This document shows positions 57,582-64,000 of a DNA stretch of 64,000 bases, one piece after another. Under the pieces are notes generated by a model, which was not told where the DNA came from, did no database searches, and saw only the letters and a list, made by a program, of their open reading frames with translations. Positions within the stretch are counted from its first letter, which is position 1. The number at the start of each line of letters is the position of its first letter. Where the stretch lies: positions 103,586-167,585 of the forward strand of contig NZ_JACSQF010000006.1 in assembly GCF_014836755.1 (NCBI RefSeq), written 5' to 3'. The DNA comes from Oerskovia merdavium. Its GTDB lineage: Bacteria; Actinomycetota; Actinomycetes; Actinomycetales; Cellulomonadaceae. The position numbers and the translations under genes are program-made.

Positions 57582-58769
57582 TCAGAGGGCGATCGGCCCA
57601 CCGCGGGGCGCGTCGATCGCGATCTCGGCGTACGCGGCGGCGAGGAGCGCCGGGTCGGGACCCTCGAGGCGCGAGGGCTTGCCGATCCCGTCGAGGACCA
57701 CGAAGCGCAGCAGGTCGCCGCGGGACTTCTTGTCGCGGCGCATGGCCGACAGGAGCTGCTCCCAGCGGTCCCCGCGGTACGTCAGGGGCAGGCCCAGGTT
57801 GCCGAGGATCTCGCGGTGGCGGTCCACGGTCGCGTCGTCGAGGCGCCCCGCGAGGCGCGAGAGCTCGGCCGCGAAGACCATGCCGACCGACACGGCCGCC
57901 CCGTGGCGCCAGGCGTAGCGCTCGGTGAGCTCGACCGCGTGGCCCAGGGTGTGGCCGTAGTTGAGGATCTCGCGCAGGCCCGCCTCCTTGAGGTCCTCCC
58001 CCACGACGCGCGCCTTGACCGCGACCGAGCGTTCGATGAGCTCGACGACGACGGCCCACGTCGAGGCGGGCACCGTGGCGCCGCCCCAGCTCTTGAGCTC
58101 GTCGATGTTCTCCTCGACGAGCTCGAGGATCCGCGGGTCGGCGATGAAACCGGTCTTCACGATCTCGGCGAGCCCCGCGACGAAGTCGAACTTGGGCAGC
58201 GACTCGAGCGAGGCGACGTCGCACAGCACGCCCGCGGGCGGGTGGAACGCGCCCACGAGGTTCTTGCCCTCGGCCGTGTTGATGCCCGTCTTGCCGCCCA
58301 CGGCCGCATCCACCATGGCCAGCAGCGTCGTGGGGACGTGCACGACCTTGATCCCGCGCAGCCAGGTCGCCGCGACGAAGCCCGCGAGGTCCGTCGTGGC
58401 TCCACCGCCGACCGAGACGATCGCGTCGCTGCGCGTGAAGTCCGCCTGTCCCAGGACCTGCCACAGGAACGCGGCGACCTGAGCGGTCTTGGCCTCCTCG
58501 GCGTCGGGGACCTCGGCGATGTACGCCTCGTAGCCGACCGCGAGCAGGTCCTCGCGGACCGTGTCCGCCGAGGTCGCGAGCGCGGCCGGGTGGATCACGA
58601 GCACGCGGCGGACGTCCGGGCCGAGCATCGAGGGCAGCTCGCCCAGCAGGTGCCGGCCGATGAGGACGTCGTAGGGCTGGTCGCCCTCGACCCGGACGCG
58701 GGCGGGCGTGGCCGGCCGGCCCTGCTCGTCCTCCGGTGCTGCGCTCACGGTCTCCTGCTGGTCGGTCAC
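57582..58769 (-). CDS. aroB: 3-dehydroquinate synthase
   Basis: Second step of the shikimate pathway, NAD-dependent. The 395-residue product shows [64 protein letters not shown], the zinc ligands in [23 protein letters not shown] and [11 protein letters not shown]. The GTG at 58769 overlaps the aroK stop (GTGA). Confidence 0.97.
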   Translation of the reverse strand: MTDQQETVSAAPEDEQGRPATPARVRVEGDQPYDVLIGRHLLGELPSMLGPDVRRVLVIHPAALATSADTVREDLLAVGYEAYIAEVPDAEEAKTAQVAAFLWQVLGQADFTRSDAIVSVGGGATTDLAGFVAATWLRGIKVVHVPTTLLAMVDAAVGGKTGINTAEGKNLVGAFHPPAGVLCDVASLESLPKFDFVAGLAEIVKTGFIADPRILELVEENIDELKSWGGATVPASTWAVVVELIERSVAVKARVVGEDLKEAGLREILNYGHTLGHAVELTERYAWRHGAAVSVGMVFAAELSRLAGRLDDATVDRHREILGNLGLPLTYRGDRWEQLLSAMRRDKKSRGDLLRFVVLDGIGKPSRLEGPDPALLAAAYAEIAIDAPRGGPIAL

Positions 58770-59338
58770 TGCTCGCTCCTCGTGGTGTCGGCGGGTGCCG
58801 CGGAGGGCGCCTCGCCGAGTGCTGTCTCGATCTCGTGGGCCACCTGGCCCGGGGTGCGGGCGTCGGTGAGGACCCGCAGCGTGGCGAGCCGTTCGTAGAC
58901 GGGGCGCCGCCCGTCCATGAGCGCCTGCCACTTGGCGCGCGGGTTGCCGAGCAGCAGCGGACGCGCCTGGTTGAACCCGACGCGCGGCCCGGCGTGCGCC
59001 AGGGAGACGTCGAGGAACACCACGACCCCTCCGGCCGCCGCGTACGCCTCGAGCGCCGCCTGGGTGTACTCATCGAGGACCGCGCCGCCACCGAGGGCGA
59101 GCACGCCGTCGTGGACCGCGAGGGCCTGTGTCACGGCCTCGCGCTCGAGCGCACGGAAGCGCGGTTCGCCGTCCTCGAGGAAGACGTCCGCGACGGACTT
59201 GCCCGCGACGACCTCCACGTCGGTGTCGGTGTCGCGCGCCGCGAGGCCCAGGCGCTCGGCCAGCACCCCCGCGACGGTCGACTTGCCGCAGCCGGGAGGG
59301 CCGATCAGGACGACCCGGGGGCCGGTGCTCGACGTCAT
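58766..59338 (-). CDS. aroK: Shikimate kinase
   Basis: It phosphorylates shikimate. The 190-residue product has the P-loop [20 protein letters not shown], the shikimate-binding [18 protein letters not shown] and GGGAVLDE, and the lid Arg in ARPLL. The ATG at 59338 lies one base after the aroC stop, so translation is coupled. The C-terminal tail is Ala/Pro-rich. Confidence 0.97.
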   Translation of the reverse strand: MTSSTGPRVVLIGPPGCGKSTVAGVLAERLGLAARDTDTDVEVVAGKSVADVFLEDGEPRFRALEREAVTQALAVHDGVLALGGGAVLDEYTQAALEAYAAAGGVVVFLDVSLAHAGPRVGFNQARPLLLGNPRAKWQALMDGRRPVYERLATLRVLTDARTPGQVAHEIETALGEAPSAAPADTTRSEQ

Positions 59339-59339
59339 C

Positions 59340-60557
59340 TCAGCGCAACAGCTCGGGCACGGAGGACAGGTAGCCCTCGACGTTGCGGCGGACCTCGACG
59401 ACCGAGTCGCCGCCGAACTTCTCCAGGACGGCCTCCGCGAGGACGAGCGCGACCATGGCCTCGGCCACGACGGCCGCGGGCGGCACCGCGCACACGTCCG
59501 AGCGCTGGTGCTGGGCCTTGGCGGGCTCGCCCGTCGCGACGTCGACCGTCGCCAGGGCACGGGGGACGGTCGAGATGGGCTTCATGGCCGCGCGCACGCG
59601 CAGGACCTCGCCGTTGGACATGCCCCCCTCGACACCGCCCGCACGGTTGCTCAGGCGGTGCAGGTGGCCGTCCTCGCCGCGCACGATCTCGTCGTGGGCC
59701 TGCGACCCGCGGCGGCGCGCGGTGCGGAACCCGTCGCCGACCTCGACGCCCTTGATGGCCTGGATGCCCATGACCACGGCCGCGAGGCGTGCGTCGAGCC
59801 GACGGTCCGACTGCACGTAGGTGCCGAGCCCCGACGGGACGCCGTAGGCCAGGACCTCGACCACACCGCCCAGGGTGTCGCCGTCCTTGTGGCACTCGTC
59901 GATCTCCGCGACCATCGCCGCCGAGCTCGCGGGGTCGAAGCAGCGCACCGGGTCGGCGTCGAGACGCTCGACGTCGTCGGGCAGCGGGAGGGCCGCGTCC
60001 TCGGGGACGTCGACCGTGCCGATGCCCACGACGTGCGAGACCAGGCGGATCCCCACGGCCTGCTCGAGGAACTTGGCAGCGGCCACGCCGAGCGCGACGC
60101 GGGTCGCGGTCTCGCGGGCCGAGGCCCGCTCCAGGACCGGTCGGGCGTCGTCGAACGCGTACTTGCGCATGCCGACCAGGTCGGCGTGCCCGGGGCGCGG
60201 GCGCGTGAGCGGGCGGTTGCGCGCGATCTCGCGGACGTCGCCCGTCCCGGCGTCGACCTGCAGCGCCTCCGCGGGCACGGGGTCCGCGCTCATGACGTCG
60301 ACCCACTTGGGCCACTCGGTGTTGCCGATCTCGATCGCGAGCGGACCACCCTGCGTGAGGCCCAGGCGCAGCCCGGCGAGGATGCGGACCTCGTCCTGCT
60401 CGAACTTCATGCGCGCGCCGCGCCCGTAGCCCAGACGGCGGCGCGCGAGCGCGTCCTGCACGTCCTTCGTCACGAGCTCGACCCCTGCGGGCAGCCCTTC
60501 CAGGATGCCGACCAGCGCCGGACCGTGCGACTCACCCGATGTCAACCAACGAAGCAT
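59340..60557 (-). CDS. aroC: Chorismate synthase
   Basis: The last step to chorismate, FMN-dependent. The 405-residue product shows [83 protein letters not shown] and [25 protein letters not shown]. The ATG at 60557 ([12 protein letters not shown]) is the family start. A 141-base divergent gap separates it from the prepilin peptidase gene. Confidence 0.98.
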   Translation of the reverse strand: MLRWLTSGESHGPALVGILEGLPAGVELVTKDVQDALARRRLGYGRGARMKFEQDEVRILAGLRLGLTQGGPLAIEIGNTEWPKWVDVMSADPVPAEALQVDAGTGDVREIARNRPLTRPRPGHADLVGMRKYAFDDARPVLERASARETATRVALGVAAAKFLEQAVGIRLVSHVVGIGTVDVPEDAALPLPDDVERLDADPVRCFDPASSAAMVAEIDECHKDGDTLGGVVEVLAYGVPSGLGTYVQSDRRLDARLAAVVMGIQAIKGVEVGDGFRTARRRGSQAHDEIVRGEDGHLHRLSNRAGGVEGGMSNGEVLRVRAAMKPISTVPRALATVDVATGEPAKAQHQRSDVCAVPPAAVVAEAMVALVLAEAVLEKFGGDSVVEVRRNVEGYLSSVPELLR

Positions 60558-60698
60558 GAGCAGAATCCTCCCACGCCGCGCGCGCCCGCCCCGAACCCGC
60601 CCGCAGTGCGGACCGGTGGACGGTCGTCCGGCCATCGGTCGGCCGGGCCCTGTGGACGACGCCCGTGGGGCTCCTCGGCGCTGCGCTAGGTTCGCCGG

Positions 60699-61397
60699 GT
60701 GACGAACGCAGGGGGCGGGAGTCCGGCCGTCGCGCCGGGACAGGACAGAGCGAGCACGGTGATGCACGGCGACCACGAGGCACCGAGGCCTCGGGCCGCG
60801 CTGTGGCGACGAGCCGTCGAGGAGGTCGGCGCGCACCGTGCCGCGATCTGGGCCGTGGGCGTCCCCGTGACGATCCTGACGCTCGCGGGGGCCGTGCACG
60901 TCGGGCACCCGCCGGCGTCGCTGCCCGCGACGGGCTTCCTCGCGGCCGTGGGCTCGGCGCTCGCGGTGATCGACGTGCGCACGCACCGCCTGCCGAACGC
61001 CCTGGTCCTGCCGTCGTACCCGGTGCTGGCGCTCCTGCTGGGAGGGGCGAGCCTCCTCGGGCCCGACGACGGTTCACCGGTCCGCGCACTGGCCGGCGGC
61101 CTGGTCCTCTACGGTGCCTACTTCTTCCTGGCCCTCGCCCCGTCGGGGCTCGGGTTCGGGGACGTCAAGCTCGCAGGGCTGCTCGGCGCCTACCTCGCGT
61201 GGTTCGGCTGGTCCGAGCTCATGGTCGGCGCGAGCGCGGCCTTCCTCCTGGGCGGCCTGGCGGCCGTCGTCCTGCTCGCCACGCGGCGCGCAGGACGACG
61301 GACACTGATCCCGTTCGGCCCGTTCATGCTGGCCGGCGCCGCGCTCGGGGCGCTCTGGGGAGCAGGAGCCGTGGGCCCGGCCTTGCTGACGGGGTGA
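60699..61397 (+). CDS. Prepilin peptidase (A24 family), short form
   Basis: A membrane aspartic peptidase that trims type IV prepilins or Flp/Tad pilins. The 232-residue product has the two catalytic Asp motifs [12 protein letters not shown] and [17 protein letters not shown], in six or so membrane helices. The N-terminal cysteine methyltransferase domain of PilD is missing, as in Tad-type TadV/CpaA-like peptidases, but a 45-residue soluble tail is present. The GTG at 60699 is a reasonable start. No pilus genes are near; it lies alone on the plus strand within the aro block, its stop separated by one base from the aroE stop. Confidence 0.85.
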   Translation: MTNAGGGSPAVAPGQDRASTVMHGDHEAPRPRAALWRRAVEEVGAHRAAIWAVGVPVTILTLAGAVHVGHPPASLPATGFLAAVGSALAVIDVRTHRLPNALVLPSYPVLALLLGGASLLGPDDGSPVRALAGGLVLYGAYFFLALAPSGLGFGDVKLAGLLGAYLAWFGWSELMVGASAAFLLGGLAAVVLLATRRAGRRTLIPFGPFMLAGAALGALWGAGAVGPALLTG

Positions 61398-61398
61398 G

Positions 61399-62301
61399 TC
61401 AGGCCCCGGCGACGCTCGGCGCGAGCGCCTCCTCGAGGGCTGCTGCCATCGCGGCCAGCGGCGCGACCTGCCCCGTCATCAGGCGTACCTGCTCGGCAGC
61501 CTGGTGCAGGAGCATGCGCTCGCCGCCCACGACCAGGCCCTCCCGGTCCGGTGCCCCGGCCGCCCAGGCCCGGGAGAGGGCCGTCGGGCGGGGGTCGTAG
61601 ACCACGTCGAGCAGGACGCCGCGCGGGGCGGCGCCCCCTGCCGCGGCGTGCGCGGTGAGCGCCTCCGCGACCGGGTCCGCCGCCCGCGAGGGCAGGGTCG
61701 ACACGACCACGTCGACGTCGCGCACGCGCGCGCTCGCCGGGTCCATGATCTCGAAGCGCGGGGTCACGCCCATCCGGTGCGCAGCGCGCTGGAGGCCGCC
61801 CGTGCGCCCGAGCGAACGCACCAGGACCGTCGGTGACGTGCAGCCGAGCTCGGCGAGCGCCGCCAGGGTCGACGCGGCCGTGGCCCCGGCCCCCAGCACG
61901 ACCGCCGACGTGACGGGCCGCTCCCCCGGGCCGCTGCCCAGCCCCTCGTGCAGGGCCGCGACCAGGCCGTGGACGTCCGTGTTGGCCCCGACCAGGGTCC
62001 GTCCGGAGCCCGTGGGCTGGAACAGGACCGTGTTGACGGCCCCCACGACCTCGGCGAGCGGCTCGACGTGGTCGAGCAGCTCGAAGACGACCTGCTTGAG
62101 CGGCATGGTCAGGCTCAGGCCCGCCCACGCCTCGTCGAGACCGCCCACGAAGCCGGGCAGCTGCTCCTCGGTCACGTCGATCGCGGTGTACTCCCACCCG
62201 TCCAGCCCCAGCGCGCGGTACGCCGCCGAGTGCAGGACGGGTGAGAGCGAGTGGGCCACGGGGTGGCCCAGGACGGCGGCGCGGTGCGTCGCCTCTGTCA
62301 C
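61399..62301 (-). CDS. aroE: Shikimate dehydrogenase
   Basis: It reduces 3-dehydroshikimate to shikimate with NADPH. The 300-residue product has the substrate part GHPVAHSLSPVLHSAAYRALGLDGW, the catalytic Lys in GLSLTMPLKQVV, Asp in GANTDVHGLVAAL and the Rossmann loop VVLGAGATAASTLAALAELG. The GTG at 62301 overlaps the mltG stop (GTGA). Operon order ruvX-mltG-aroE is the usual actinobacterial one. Confidence 0.95.
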   Translation of the reverse strand: MTEATHRAAVLGHPVAHSLSPVLHSAAYRALGLDGWEYTAIDVTEEQLPGFVGGLDEAWAGLSLTMPLKQVVFELLDHVEPLAEVVGAVNTVLFQPTGSGRTLVGANTDVHGLVAALHEGLGSGPGERPVTSAVVLGAGATAASTLAALAELGCTSPTVLVRSLGRTGGLQRAAHRMGVTPRFEIMDPASARVRDVDVVVSTLPSRAADPVAEALTAHAAAGGAAPRGVLLDVVYDPRPTALSRAWAAGAPDREGLVVGGERMLLHQAAEQVRLMTGQVAPLAAMAAALEEALAPSVAGA

Positions 62302-63440
62302 GGGTTCTCCGCCTGCCACGCGCGCAGCTCGGCGCGGTACTTCTCGTGCTCGGCGTTCGTGGACGAGAACTTGGTCTCGCCCGTGTCGAGGTTCACCGCG
62401 ATCCAGAAGAGCCAGTCACCCTCGGCCGGGTGGAGCACAGCCTCGATCGAGGCCTTCCCCGGCGAGGCGATGGGGCCCGGCGGCAGCCCCTTGTGCTGAT
62501 AAGTGTTGTACACGTTGGAGGCATCAGCCATGTCGGCGTTCGTGATCGTCGTACCAGGCCGACCCAACCCGAAGGCGACCGCCGCATCGATCTGAAGGAC
62601 CATGTCTCGTTCGAGCCTGTTCTCGATCGCCCGTGCCATCTTGGGGCGGTCTGCGTCGGCCTTGGCCTCGCGCTCGACCAGGGACGCCTTGACGATGACC
62701 GTCTGCCGGTCTGCGGGCGCTACCCCCAGCGAGTCGAGGTTGCTCACGGTCGCCGCGACCATGTTGGCCACGATGGTCGCGGGCGTGTCGTCGGGCTCGA
62801 GCAGGTAGGTCGCCGGGAAGAACCAGCCCTCGAAGTTGCCGCCGGCCTCGGCCGGGAGGCCCACGGCGGCGGGGTCGGCCATGGCGGCCTCGAACTCCTC
62901 GACCGGCTTCCCGGTCACGGAGACGGCCCGGTCGATGACCTGCGCCTCGGTGAACCCCTCGGGGATCGTCAGCTTCGTCTCGTTCTTGCTCTCCTTGGAG
63001 AGCAGCAGCGCGACCGCGGCGGAGCCCTTCATCTGGGTGAGCATGGTGAAGTTGCCCGGCTGGATCTTGCTCGCCTCGGGGTTGGCCTTGTAGGCGTCGG
63101 TGAACGCCTTGACCGACTTCACGACCCCGGCGTCCACGAGCGTCTGCCCCATGGCCGCTCCCGTCGAGCCCGGCTCGATCGTGACGTCGACCGGGTCGAC
63201 CCCCTGGCCTTCGTAGTCCGAGGCGGCGAACGGGTTCTCGAAGCCCAGCAGGTTCGACGCGTTCGAGACCAGGTAGTACCCGGCCCCTCCGACGAGCAGC
63301 AACGCCACCACCACGATGAGGGTGCGACGACGCCGACGCTGGGCGCGCTTCTTCGCAGCCCTGCGGTCCCTGCCACCCGAGCGGGTCGCCCGGGTCGGTT
63401 GCTCGTGCTGCACCGGCGGGCGTTCGAATAGGTCGGTCAC
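62298..63440 (-). CDS. mltG: Endolytic murein transglycosylase MltG
   Basis: It cuts nascent glycan strands and ends their polymerisation. The 380-residue product has a basic cytosolic tail, one transmembrane helix (TLIVVVALLLVGGAGYYLVS), a LysM-like part (VTIEPGSTGAAMGQTLVDAGVV) and the catalytic domain with Glu in VKASLVEREAKADADRPKMARAIENRL, ending NVYNTYQHKGLPPGPIASPGKASIEAVLHP. The GTG at 63440 follows AGGAGGCAACCTCCC; a GTG at 63485 is a weaker alternative. Confidence 0.95.
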   Translation of the reverse strand: MTDLFERPPVQHEQPTRATRSGGRDRRAAKKRAQRRRRRTLIVVVALLLVGGAGYYLVSNASNLLGFENPFAASDYEGQGVDPVDVTIEPGSTGAAMGQTLVDAGVVKSVKAFTDAYKANPEASKIQPGNFTMLTQMKGSAAVALLLSKESKNETKLTIPEGFTEAQVIDRAVSVTGKPVEEFEAAMADPAAVGLPAEAGGNFEGWFFPATYLLEPDDTPATIVANMVAATVSNLDSLGVAPADRQTVIVKASLVEREAKADADRPKMARAIENRLERDMVLQIDAAVAFGLGRPGTTITNADMADASNVYNTYQHKGLPPGPIASPGKASIEAVLHPAEGDWLFWIAVNLDTGETKFSSTNAEHEKYRAELRAWQAENP

Positions 63441-63495
63441 GGGAGGTTGCCTCCTGACGAGTGCGTGCGCGGCGGTCTTTGCCACGTCACGACGA

Positions 63496-63977
63496 TCAAC
63501 GTTCTACGTACTCTCCAGCGCGCGCCCCCGCGCTCCGCTCACGGTCCAGAGCGGTCTGGAGGATGATAACCGCCGCCGCCTGGTCCACGACAGAGCGCTG
63601 CTTGCGCCCGGCACGGCCAGAGGCCCTCAACGCCTGGTGGGCGCTGACGGTCGTCATCCGTTCGTCGACGAGGTGCACCGGGACGGGTGCGATGGCACGG
63701 GCCACCAGTCCAGCGTACGCACGTGCCCCCTGGGTGGCGGCACCTTCTGCCCCGGAAAGATGACGTGGAAGCCCGATGTACACCACACGTGCACCTCGTT
63801 CCTCCACTTCCGCCGCGATCCGGGCGACGTCGCTCGGCAGGGGGGAGGCGGCGTCGTCGGGCGCGGGAACCGCAGTCTTGAGGTCACGCGCCAGCGTCTC
63901 GACGGGGGTCGCGATCAGACCGTCGGGGTCGCTCGCGGCGAGCCCGACCCGGACGCTGCCCACGTCGACGCCCAGGC
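63496..63977 (-). CDS. ruvX: Putative pre-16S rRNA nuclease RuvX/YqgF, 5' end lost
   Basis: The RNase H-like protein takes part in 16S rRNA 5' processing. The visible 160 residues begin RLGVDVGSVRVGLAASDP, the conserved Asp-containing motif, and continue with VVYIGLPRHLSGAEGAATQGARAYAGLVA, VHLVDERMTTVSAHQAL and KQRSVVDQAAAVIILQTALD. Only about the first five codons are missing, replaced by a run of G at the window edge. The next gene upstream in most actinobacteria is alaS. It precedes mltG with 55 bases between. Confidence 0.92.
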
Positions 63978-64000
63978 GGGGGGGGGGGGGGGGGGGGGGG
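63978..64000. other. Run of 23 G at the window end
   Basis: The last 23 bases are all G and begin just where the ruvX start codon region should be. Real ruvX starts do not have such a run. This is most likely a contig-end artefact (for example poly-G from two-colour sequencing). Confidence 0.85.

Overview
The window is a stretch of a high-GC actinobacterial chromosome. Gene content and order (RbpA, GarA/FtsR cluster, mIHF next to gmk, pyrR-pyrB-pyrC-x-carA-carB-pyrF, catalytically degenerate PriA) point to Actinomycetota. Protein style suggests Micrococcales of the Cellulomonas/Oerskovia/Cellulosimicrobium kind. That genus-level guess is inference only.

Layout. (1) 1-1252: the 3' end of lnt and the gene for RNA polymerase-binding protein RbpA, with a SigR/SigH-type promoter. 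(2) 1253-8050: an accessory island bounded by two different tyrosine recombinases (1724-2809 and 6821-7969). It holds small cargo genes (DUF1905, patatin-like lipase, DUF1801, one frameshifted gene, one small membrane protein) and, at 6073-6100, a sequence with the architecture of an actinobacterial dif site. (3) 8052-14035: a phospholipase D/cardiolipin synthase-type protein, small proteins, a metallo-beta-lactamase-fold hydrolase and pyruvate carboxylase. (4) 14267-20411, minus strand: pgsA-DUF881-Sbp-DUF881-garA-ftsR-DUF151 nuclease-merR, the same order as M. tuberculosis Rv1822-Rv1830 but without gcvH. (5) 20843-24053: a DEAD-box RNA helicase, a PH-domain protein and a GNAT acetyltransferase. 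(6) 24235-33228, minus strand: hisE-hisG, then the riboflavin operon ribD-ribE-ribBA-ribH under an FMN riboswitch, then rpe, rsmB and fmt. (7) 33348-42440, minus strand: HAD hydrolase, priA, metK, coaBC, rpoZ, gmk, mihF, a protein tyrosine phosphatase and pyrF. (8) 42437-51849, minus strand: the pyrimidine operon pyrR-pyrB-pyrC-PH-carA-carB-pyrF with a PyrR-type RNA site in its leader, preceded by efp-nusB. (9) 52046-63977: a membrane protein/SatD-like pair and the shikimate genes aroQ, aroB, aroK, aroC, aroE with mltG and ruvX. Plus-strand insertions sit here: an MFS transporter, a 23-codon ORF, a hydrolase and a glycerophosphodiesterase in one block, and a prepilin peptidase. The window ends in a run of 23 G that looks artefactual.

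How the parts work together. Most genes right of about 9.3 kb are on the minus strand, and lnt on the far left is on the plus strand. Converging transcription toward about 6 kb is what is expected if the dif-like site marks the replication terminus. Operons are very tightly packed: ATGA or GTGA four-base stop/start overlaps recur through pgsA-sbp, rib, pyr, priA/HAD, fmt/rsmB and aro, implying translational coupling. Regulation visible in the sequence includes an FMN riboswitch (rib), a PyrR-binding leader (pyr), a probable SigR promoter (rbpA), an operator-like repeat array before the SatD-like gene, and strong GC hairpins without U tracts at most operon ends. No tRNA, rRNA, insertion sequence or CRISPR array was found.
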